Assembly (NCBI GenBank): GCA_030601675.1
Contig: JAUWBN010000012.1
Coordinates: 1-37,607 of the forward strand
Reading direction: 5' to 3'
From: Hadesarchaea archaeon
Lineage (GTDB): Archaea > Hadarchaeota > Hadarchaeia > Hadarchaeales > Hadarchaeaceae
DNA length: 37,607 bases
Position numbers and translations under genes: made by a program. Every line of letters begins with the position of its first letter. Within the stretch, counting starts at the first letter, position 1. This document shows positions 31,637 to 37,607 of the stretch, piece by piece. The notes beneath the pieces are model-generated. The model ran no database searches. It had not been told where the DNA came from and was given only the letters and a program-made list of their open reading frames with translations.

Positions 31637-32973
31637 TGTCGGGCGAAGTTAAGGCGATTTTCGAGCCGAAGTCAGTCGTACTTATAGGTGCCTCCGATGG
31701 GGGAGGAAGGAGTGTCGTTTCGCCGGCATTCTTTCACTCGCTCGTCCACAACATGCTTCGCTTCTTCAAGGGCAAGACCCACATTGTGGACCTGGGCGGG
31801 AAGCTTGATGGCGCCATCAAAAATTTGAACCTGGTGCCCAAAGGACGCGACCTCGCAGTGGTGGTGCTTCCCCCCAAGCTAGTAATGAAGAATTGGCAAA
31901 AACTGCTTGATCGGAAGGTAAAGGCGATGGTCTTGGTCGCCGGGGGTTTTGATCGACAGCAGCGCGAAGAACTTGCGCGTGGGGTCACCAAGCGAAAGGT
32001 CTGCGTGCTCGGCCCGAACGCGACGGCGGGGGCGATCAACCCAGCGAGGGGCCTGTGTGCAACGCTCGAGCGCGGGCTCATGCCCTCGCGCGGAGGCATC
32101 GCAGTGATTTCGCAGGATGGCGCGGTCGGAACGGCAATACTCGATCGGGCCTGTTTTTATGGTGTGGGCGTGAGCAAGTTTGCATCGACCGGCGATGGTA
32201 TCGATGTCACGGAGGCGGACCTGCTCGAATATTTAACGCGCGACAAGGAGACGAAAGTAATTTGCATCTATCTGGAGAGCGTTCGCGATGGGCGGAAGTT
32301 TCTCGAGTCAATTCGCGAAGCGGTGAAGAAGAAGCCGGTCGCCGTGCTGAAGGGGAACACAGAGCGGGGTGAGGGCAAGCGAGATAGAATATTCGCTGCT
32401 TCCCTCAGGCAGGTCGGAGCCCTTCAGGTCGGCGATGTCGAGGAGTTCCTGGGGGTTGCGGATGCGTTGGCGAAACAGCCCCCCATGCATGGCGATCGGG
32501 TGGCGGTGGTAACCAACGTCGGCGGGCCGGCGGTTTTGGTCGCGGATGCCATCTCCCGCGAGGGGTTGGCGTTGGCGAGGCTCTCCGACAAGGTCGTGAA
32601 GAAGATCACCGGGAAATATCCAGATATCAACATCGCGGATTGGGTGGACTTGGGCATCGGCGCGAAGGGCGATCAGTACAAGTTCATCCTCGAACAAGTG
32701 CTTTCGGATTCAGGCGTGGATGGTGCAGTAGCGGTGAACGAGCTCAAGTTGAGTTTCCTCGAGCCCGAAGATGTTCAAGCGGTAGCGGAGGCAGCGAAAA
32801 AGTCGAAGGGCAAACCAGTCGTCAGCGTGACGATGGGAGGGGAGGACTGTACCCTCGTTCGGGAGGCACTTAGGGGCAGGGATATTCCCGTTTACGACTC
32901 GCCACAGAAAGCTGTTCGAGCGTTGGGTGCGCTTCGTTCTTATGAGAAAACTCGCGCGAGGGTTGAGAAATGA
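31636..32973 (+). CDS. Divergent acyl-CoA synthetase (ADP-forming) alpha subunit, relay His missing
   Basis: 445 residues. The CoA-binding Rossmann domain (VVLIGASDGGGRS, VVVLPPKLV, VLGPNATAG) and two ligase domains (GIAVISQDGAVGTAILDRA, VAVVTNVGGPAVLVADAI) match the alpha subunit of archaeal acetyl-CoA synthetase. However, where relatives have a loop ending in SHTGxLAG, whose His carries the phosphate, this protein passes from VLKGNTERGEGKRDR straight to IFAASLRQVG with no His. SQSG has become SQDG, and the early GF-x-E-x-G motif is altered. The frame is continuous, so this is not a frameshift. It may be a changed or regulatory enzyme, or act on another substrate. The beta subunit keeps its His. 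Confidence 0.82.
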   Translation: MSGEVKAIFEPKSVVLIGASDGGGRSVVSPAFFHSLVHNMLRFFKGKTHIVDLGGKLDGAIKNLNLVPKGRDLAVVVLPPKLVMKNWQKLLDRKVKAMVLVAGGFDRQQREELARGVTKRKVCVLGPNATAGAINPARGLCATLERGLMPSRGGIAVISQDGAVGTAILDRACFYGVGVSKFASTGDGIDVTEADLLEYLTRDKETKVICIYLESVRDGRKFLESIREAVKKKPVAVLKGNTERGEGKRDRIFAASLRQVGALQVGDVEEFLGVADALAKQPPMHGDRVAVVTNVGGPAVLVADAISREGLALARLSDKVVKKITGKYPDINIADWVDLGIGAKGDQYKFILEQVLSDSGVDGAVAVNELKLSFLEPEDVQAVAEAAKKSKGKPVVSVTMGGEDCTLVREALRGRDIPVYDSPQKAVRALGALRSYEKTRARVEK

Positions 32974-33131
32974 AAGAGGGAGTAAAGGAGTTGCACCAGA
33001 ACGCCGTGCTCCGCGTGGTCGTGACGAAGGAGCAGCGCGAGCGCCTACAAGGGCTGATTGAGAAGAAAAAATTCAAGGACGAGTCCGAGGCTGTGCGGAA
33101 GGCGCTTGACGTTTTGCTGGAATCTATCTAG
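32970..33131 (+). CDS. Tiny ribbon-helix-helix-like protein
   Basis: 53 residues. The ATG overlaps the preceding stop in ATGA, so translation is probably coupled to the alpha subunit. NAVLRVVVTKEQRERLQGL gives a strand and first helix, and FKDESEAVRKALDVLLE the second helix: the layout of CopG/MetJ-type DNA-binding proteins. Its last eight bases overlap the end of the convergent hydantoinase-like gene. A regulator of the acyl-CoA synthetase operon is a reasonable guess. The overlap and codon pattern make it likely to be real despite its size. Confidence 0.7.
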   Translation: MKEGVKELHQNAVLRVVVTKEQRERLQGLIEKKKFKDESEAVRKALDVLLESI

Positions 33132-34458
33132 TCAAGAACTGCCCATGTCCCGGGTTTCCGATTACATCCCCATCTTCGGCCACTACAATACCTCGTGAAA
33201 TAGTCATCACTGGCGCCCCTTTAACCCTCATCCCTTCGTAGGGGGTCCAGCCAACTTTGTAGTGCAATTTCTCGGCCGTTATCGTCATCTCTTTTTTGAG
33301 GTCCACGAGCACGAGGTCGGCGTCGGAGCCCTCGCGGATGACTCCCTTGCGTGGGTGAAGACCGAAGATCTGCGCGGGTCGAGTGCATAGAGCGTCGACT
33401 AACCTCTCAAGCGTCAGCCTGCCCTTCGTGACGCCTTCGCCGAGCATGAGCGGCAGCAGGGTTTCTACACCTGGTATCCCGATTTGCGCCGTCCAGATGT
33501 TTTTCCACCCTATCTCCTTCTCCGCCTTGGTACCGGGCGCGTGGTCGGTCGAGACGATATCGATCACCCCCTTGGCCAATGCATCCCAGAGTGCCGCACA
33601 GTCCTCGCCCGTCTTTAACGCGGGATTCACCTTAAGGTACGGCCCTAGCCTTCGCATATCTTCTCGCGTGAAAAACAAGTAGTGCGGGGATGTTTCGGCG
33701 GTCACCGGCATTCGCTTGTCTTTCGCTTTTTTGACGAGCTCGGTGCCTTGGCGTGTCGTGATGTGGGCTAGGTGCAATTTACAGCCGGCCCGCTTGGCGA
33801 GCTTGATCACTTTGTCAACGGCTTTTTCTTCGGCCTCGTTCGGGCGCGATTCCGCATGGGCTAATGGATCCTTCCGTCCTTCCTTGACGAGCCGCTCGGT
33901 TTGCTCCTGCAGAACTTTGTCGTCCTCCGCGTGGACAACTACTATGCCATCAACATTTTTTATCGCGGTCATCAGCTCTCCTAACATCGGGTCTTTGATA
34001 CAATAGGGGGCACATGTGAATGCCTTGAATGATTTGATGCCGAGCGAGGCGAGCTTGGGAATATTTTTAATCGAGTCGGTGGTCATGTTTCCAGCATGGA
34101 TGGCGAAATCGATGAGGCTCTCCTTCTGCCCGAGCTTGATGATGTTTTTTATCGCTCTCGGCGTCAGCATCGGAGTGTCGAGAGGCATCATGATTACGCT
34201 GGTGACGCCTCCCACTGCGGCCGCGGCGCTACCGTTTCCGAAATCCTCCCGGGGGAGGTAACGGCGATCGTAAAGGTGGACGTGGGTGTCGATGGCCCCG
34301 GGCATCACAATTTTCTCTTTCGCATCGATTTCTCGATCGGCTTTGGGTAGCCCGCTCGCGGCGATTTCGAGGATACGTCCTTTCTCGACCGCAAGCTCTC
34401 CGCGGATGATTCCCTCGGGCAAAACAAAGCGCCCATTTCGAATAACTAAATCGGCCAA
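33124..34458 (-). CDS. Hydantoinase/dihydropyrimidinase-like amidohydrolase
   Basis: 444 residues beginning with TTG, after GGTGATG. Metal ligands: HxH in DTHVHLYD, the lysine to be carboxylated in IKSFKAFTC, His in VVVHAEDD and KLHLAHITT, and Asp in STDHAPGT. The usual quick label is dihydroorotase, but that enzyme has Arg after HxH (HVHFR or HVHLR) and MPNT or MPNN for carbamoyl-aspartate; here these read HVHLYD and MPLDTP. This fits hydantoinase, allantoinase or dihydropyrimidinase better. It lies 24 bases after the histone gene on the same strand. With the SsnA-like and PreA-like genes it may act in nucleobase breakdown. A divergent dihydroorotase cannot be excluded. Confidence 0.8.
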   Translation of the reverse strand: MADLVIRNGRFVLPEGIIRGELAVEKGRILEIAASGLPKADREIDAKEKIVMPGAIDTHVHLYDRRYLPREDFGNGSAAAAVGGVTSVIMMPLDTPMLTPRAIKNIIKLGQKESLIDFAIHAGNMTTDSIKNIPKLASLGIKSFKAFTCAPYCIKDPMLGELMTAIKNVDGIVVVHAEDDKVLQEQTERLVKEGRKDPLAHAESRPNEAEEKAVDKVIKLAKRAGCKLHLAHITTRQGTELVKKAKDKRMPVTAETSPHYLFFTREDMRRLGPYLKVNPALKTGEDCAALWDALAKGVIDIVSTDHAPGTKAEKEIGWKNIWTAQIGIPGVETLLPLMLGEGVTKGRLTLERLVDALCTRPAQIFGLHPRKGVIREGSDADLVLVDLKKEMTITAEKLHYKVGWTPYEGMRVKGAPVMTISRGIVVAEDGDVIGNPGHGQFLTR

Positions 34459-34482
34459 AACATCACCGGGGTCAAGATTAGG

Positions 34483-34695
34483 TCATGCGCGTATCCTTGA
34501 AGCAGCTGCACGGATATCGCTCTCGTTCACGGTTTTCGCGCCGCGATGTTCAGTTAGCTTTATCGCTTCCTTTGAGAGCTCGATCGCGTATTCTTCGAGG
34601 ACTGCGCCGAGTTCGAGGGCAGCGCCGCGCGACACACGGACTTTGGCTGCGTTTCGAATGAGTCGATCCATCGTGGATACTGAAAATTCCGGCAT
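34483..34695 (-). CDS. Archaeal histone
   Basis: 70 residues. MDRLIRNAAKVRVSRGAALE, then LEEYAIELSKEAIKLTEHRG and KTVNESDIRAAASRI, give the three-helix histone fold with the conserved RVS and R-x-KTV loops that touch DNA. There is no tail beyond the fold, as usual in archaea. Dimers wrap about 60 bp and can extend into longer superhelices. GGTGAGGAG precedes the ATG, and a TATA-like AAATAAAC lies about 35 bp upstream. It leads the hydantoinase-like gene and is divergent from the SsnA-like gene. Confidence 0.95.
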   Translation of the reverse strand: MPEFSVSTMDRLIRNAAKVRVSRGAALELGAVLEEYAIELSKEAIKLTEHRGAKTVNESDIRAAASRIRA

Positions 34696-34795
34696 ATTCT
34701 CCTCACCATACCCAAGTGATTTGGGGGGTTTATTTGCGTTTGCTAGTGCACCGAAAGCTTAAATGTATGCTGACGTTTTTGTTGTTAGGGATTGG

Positions 34796-36145
34796 ATGGT
34801 TGACTTGTTGATCAAGAATGGTTTGGTCGTCACGATGGATAAAGATCGTCGAATAATTGCTGATGGCTCTATCGCTGTCGAGGATGGCCGCATCGTTTCG
34901 GTTAAACGCGGCAAGTCGAAAATCAAGAGCAAACCGGAGGAGGTCATCGACGCCCGCGGTAAAATCGTCATGCCCGGTCTGATTTGCTCGCACACCCATC
35001 TCTACGGCATGCTCCTGCGCGGCGCCCCTTTGAAAATTGAGCCCCCAACAGATTTCTTGCAGATTCTGCAGCGCGTCTGGTGGCCGATGGACGAGGTGAT
35101 GACCCGCGAGGACGCGTATGCGAGTGCCCTGATTTCCTGCCTTGAGTTCATCAAGACGGGCACAACCATGTTTGCCGACACTTTCTCGGGTCCGAACGCC
35201 ATAACCGGTGTGCTGGATCGGATTGCTGCCGCGGTCGAGCAATCGGGGATGCGAGGCATTATAGCGTTTGAGGCGACCGAGCGTCGCACCCACGCTGAGG
35301 GGGCCAAGGGCACCAAAGAGAACGAGCGATTCATCCGGAAGGTCAAGAAGGAGCGCATGCGCCGGGTGCAGGGGATGTTCAGCATTCACGCTTCTTTCAC
35401 GGTCTCGGATGAGCTTTTCCACTATGTCCGAGAGCTCGCGAGTCGCTACAAAGTGCCCGTGACCATCCACACCTCTGAGGGGCTGGCGGACCTTTATCAC
35501 AGTTTAGAGCGGTTTGGCAAGCGCACCATCGAGCGGCTGAATGATGAAAGGCTGCTCGCGCAGGATGTCGTGCTCGCTCATTGCGTACACGTCAACGATG
35601 ATGAGTTGGCAATCCTCAAAAAGACTGGAGCAAAGGTTGCCCACAACCCAATGAGTAACATGCTCAACGCGGTCGGGGTCGCGCCAGTGGTAAAAATGCT
35701 TTTGATGGATATTCCCGTGGGATTGGGCAATGATGGTTATATCTTCGATGGGTTCGAGAACCTGCGCGCCGCCTTCCTGTTGCACAAGGTCGCCCTCCGC
35801 GATCCCCGCGCGATTTCACCCATGGAGGCGCTCGAGATGGCAACGATCCGTGGAGCAGAACTCTACGGGTTGGGGAACGAGCTAGGTTCGATTGAGTCCG
35901 GGAAGCTCGCGGATATCATCATCATAAATCCAGCCCTCGCGCCTACACCCGTGCGTCCCGAAAGCGTCGTCGGGCACGTCGTTAACACCGTCGATGGCGA
36001 TGATGTCGAAACAGTCATCGTCGGGGGTAAGGTCGTGATGCGCGAGAGAAAAATGCAAACGCTTGACGAGGCGGAGGCGGTGAAGGTGGCGCGGAAGTCA
36101 GCGGAGAAGCTCTGGCAGAAGCTCGGGGCGATAAAGCGGAAGTGA
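34796..36145 (+). CDS. SsnA-like amidohydrolase / deaminase
   Basis: 449 residues from the ATG at 34796 (MVDLLIKNGLVVTM), with AGGGAT upstream and a TATA-like CTTAAATG near 34758-34765. HxH in SHTHLYGMLLRGAP, His in IHTSEG and LAHCVHV, and Asp in LGNDGYIF are the metal ligands of the cytosine-deaminase/TRZ branch. EPPTDFLQILQRVWWPMDE and TMFADTFSGPNAITG closely recall SsnA, a putative aminohydrolase found in anaerobic purine-degradation clusters beside hydantoinase genes. S-adenosylhomocysteine or other purine deaminases are alternatives. The PreA-like gene follows four bases later. Confidence 0.82.
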   Translation: MVDLLIKNGLVVTMDKDRRIIADGSIAVEDGRIVSVKRGKSKIKSKPEEVIDARGKIVMPGLICSHTHLYGMLLRGAPLKIEPPTDFLQILQRVWWPMDEVMTREDAYASALISCLEFIKTGTTMFADTFSGPNAITGVLDRIAAAVEQSGMRGIIAFEATERRTHAEGAKGTKENERFIRKVKKERMRRVQGMFSIHASFTVSDELFHYVRELASRYKVPVTIHTSEGLADLYHSLERFGKRTIERLNDERLLAQDVVLAHCVHVNDDELAILKKTGAKVAHNPMSNMLNAVGVAPVVKMLLMDIPVGLGNDGYIFDGFENLRAAFLLHKVALRDPRAISPMEALEMATIRGAELYGLGNELGSIESGKLADIIIINPALAPTPVRPESVVGHVVNTVDGDDVETVIVGGKVVMRERKMQTLDEAEAVKVARKSAEKLWQKLGAIKRK

Positions 36146-36149
36146 TGGT

Positions 36150-37238
36150 GTGGTTGACCTATCGGTTGAGATATGTGGTTTAAAATTCCGTAATCCCATT
36201 CTGCCCGCAGCTGGTCCCACGGTGCGCGATGGCGACGCTTTAGTAAAAGCTGCTGAGGGAGGCGCTGGCGGGTTGGTCGCGAAGACGGTGAGCGTTTCCC
36301 CAGCCAATGTGCCTCGTCCTAGCATGGTGAAAGTTAAAGACAGCATCCTGAGCGCCGAGCTCTGGAGCGATTTGCCACTCGAGCAATGGCTTCGCCACGA
36401 GTATGCGAAGGCGAAGAAGACGGGGCTGCCGTTGATAGCGAGCGTGGGCTACAAGGCCGAGGAAATTCGAGCGGTTGCGCCGAAAGTGAAAGCGGCTGGC
36501 GTGAATGCCCTTGAACTATCGACGCATCACCTCGGGAAGGACCTGGCGCTGGTGACCGAAGCCACGAAGGCGGCGAAAGAGGTCGTCGATATTCCGGTGT
36601 TCGTGAAGCTCAGCCCGAACGCACTCGACGTGATCCAGTTCGCGCGAGCGGTGGAAGGGGCGGGGGCAGATGGAATAGTGGCGATAAACACGCTGGGGCC
36701 GGGCTTGGCAATCGACATAGAAAACACGATGCCTATGCTGGGAAGCGTTTCTGGCTACGGTTGGCTTTCGGGCCCCGCCATCAAGCCTCTCGCGGTTCGG
36801 TGTGTGGCTGACATCTGCCGTGCGGTGAAAATACCAGTTATTGGGGTGGGCGGCATCAGTAATGGGCGCGACGCCGTTGAGTTCATTATGGCTGGGGCCT
36901 CGGCGGTGCAACTCTCAACTGCGGCGATAGTTCGAGGATACAAAATCTACGGGCTCATGGCAGATGAAATGGCCAAGTTCATGCGCGCAAAGGGTTACAA
37001 CTCAATTGGGGATTTCAAGGGGATTGCGCTCCGCCACCTGCCAGAGCAGCCTTTTCGTACTACCGCCAAACCACCGGAGGTCATAGAGTCTAGATGCACG
37101 GGCTGCGGGCTCTGCGAGCGGTACTGCGTTTACGAAGCGGTTAAAGTGGTGGGAAAAATTGCAAGAATCGACCCAGTTAAGTGTTATGGATGTGGGATGT
37201 GTGTTTCGGTTTGCCCGACGAGGGCGGTGCGGTTCTAA
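36150..37238 (+). CDS. PreA/PyrD-like flavoprotein with ferredoxin domain
   Basis: 362 residues beginning with GTG. Residues 1-300 form the FMN-binding barrel of the dihydroorotate/dihydropyrimidine dehydrogenase family: LKFRNPILPAAGP, VFVKLSPN, AINTLGPGLAID, GYGWLSGPAIKPLA and GVGGISNGRDAVEF. The tail has two 4Fe-4S motifs, CTGCGLCERYC and CYGCGMCVSVC, as in PreA. The loop that usually carries the catalytic Cys (SCPN or SCPH) reads LSTHHLG, with Thr in its place, so the reaction may differ. It follows the SsnA-like gene by four bases. A dihydropyrimidine dehydrogenase-like role is more likely than pyrimidine synthesis, given the neighbours. Confidence 0.82.
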   Translation: MVDLSVEICGLKFRNPILPAAGPTVRDGDALVKAAEGGAGGLVAKTVSVSPANVPRPSMVKVKDSILSAELWSDLPLEQWLRHEYAKAKKTGLPLIASVGYKAEEIRAVAPKVKAAGVNALELSTHHLGKDLALVTEATKAAKEVVDIPVFVKLSPNALDVIQFARAVEGAGADGIVAINTLGPGLAIDIENTMPMLGSVSGYGWLSGPAIKPLAVRCVADICRAVKIPVIGVGGISNGRDAVEFIMAGASAVQLSTAAIVRGYKIYGLMADEMAKFMRAKGYNSIGDFKGIALRHLPEQPFRTTAKPPEVIESRCTGCGLCERYCVYEAVKVVGKIARIDPVKCYGCGMCVSVCPTRAVRF

Positions 37239-37378
37239 AAATCTATAAACGTTTCCAAAGCTCCGAAGCCAATTGAGAAGCCTTTTGGGTGATGGATTTC
37301 TCGTCCAAGTCTACCTGGTTTTTTCGTGTATCAGTTTTCCTTTGATGGGTGCTGGTAGCCTCAGCAGAGATATTAGCT

Positions 37379-37607
37379 TCAGGCAAAAGGCAGGAAATGC
37401 AAGGAGGTGGTAACCCCATTGAGGATTACGTACATCTCAGCTGGGCCGACCAAGGAAAACTCTCCTCGGAAATCCTTTTTCAATTTCATGCTTTTGATTC
37501 GAAAGTCGAAGGAGAGTCTCATTCTCAACCACTCATTTTCGAAGATCATCTCTTCGGTCTCGCTCTCCACAGACAGACGCGACTCTTTCCCGCCTTCCCG
37601 CCTTCGG
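37379..37607 (-). CDS. Possible gene fragment at the window edge
   Basis: A minus-strand frame with no stop from the window end down to 37379. An internal GTG at 37570 gives 63 residues (starting ESETEEMIFENEWLRMRL); it could equally be the C-terminus of a longer protein that begins outside. It is Glu/Arg/Lys-rich with short strands (FSLVGPAEMYVIL). I do not recognise it. The stretch 37239-37378 between it and the PreA-like gene holds a TATAAAC-type A/T element and no clear gene. Confidence 0.3.
   Translation of the reverse strand, partial: RRREGGKESRLSVESETEEMIFENEWLRMRLSFDFRIKSMKLKKDFRGEFSLVGPAEMYVILNGVTTSLHFLPFA

Noticed and set aside
33124-34458. Plain dihydroorotase label
   Set aside because: HVHLYD and MPLDTP replace the HVHxR and MPNx substrate motifs, so I prefer a hydantoinase-like call while keeping the alternative open.

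Overview
The window is archaeal chromosome carrying one foreign insertion. Archaeal hallmarks are a histone, sn-glycerol-1-phosphate dehydrogenase, a UbiA-type ether-lipid prenyltransferase, RadA, a multi-OB replication protein A, an FttA/aCPSF1-type beta-CASP nuclease, a proteasome beta subunit, Sm-like protein, eL37, SepF and TATA boxes about 25 bp upstream of inferred transcription starts. The chromosomal part is GC-rich. The gene set fits an uncultivated, euryarchaeote-like lineage; I cannot name it from sequence alone.

Positions 1-1046: a small zinc-ribbon gene on the minus strand, then about 650 bp that look like a decayed, MITE-like relative of the neighbouring mobile element (387-1046), with two families of 18-20 bp tandem repeats.

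Positions 1034-10992: an AT-rich casposon, a transposon that uses Cas1 as its integrase. Near-identical inverted repeats of 129/130 bp (1047-1175 and 10850-10979) are bounded outside by a directly repeated 13-mer (1034-1046 and 10980-10992). Inside are cas1 with all four catalytic residues and no cas2, cas4 or CRISPR array; a winged-helix gene overlapping its start; a divergent run of AbrB-like protein, basic helix-turn-helix protein, protein-primed family B DNA polymerase and ribbon-helix-helix protein; a 260 bp repeat-rich non-coding block; a GIY-YIG nuclease; two membrane proteins; a tiny zinc ribbon; and, next to the two ends, two probable immune effectors, one with a TIR domain and one of the FVIMPF/deoxyribosyltransferase-like class. 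This is the most interesting part of the window: a casposon that appears to carry defence cargo.

Positions 11033-22261: a tyrosine recombinase about 40 bp outside the casposon and divergent from the ether-lipid prenyltransferase; LarC; a small unknown protein with Cdc48; a PRC-barrel protein; a phosphoesterase; a MinD-like ATPase; and a minus-strand cluster of RPA, RadA and a phosphoglycolate-phosphatase-like HAD enzyme.

Positions 22471-29534: tRNA-Ala(GGC); eL37-LSm divergent from PUA protein-SepF-ZPR1; FttA and proteasome beta divergent from glycerol-1-phosphate dehydrogenase; then small unknown genes and a phosphoesterase.

Positions 29591-37607: HypD, then a two-gene ADP-forming acyl-CoA synthetase whose alpha subunit lacks the usual phosphohistidine loop, a tiny ribbon-helix-helix gene, and a histone set among three nucleobase-type enzymes (a hydantoinase-like amidohydrolase, an SsnA-like amidohydrolase and a PreA/PyrD-like flavoprotein with a ferredoxin tail). 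These three may form a purine or pyrimidine degradation set. Many coordinates use a start codon internal to the longest open frame, chosen from TATA or Shine-Dalgarno position.
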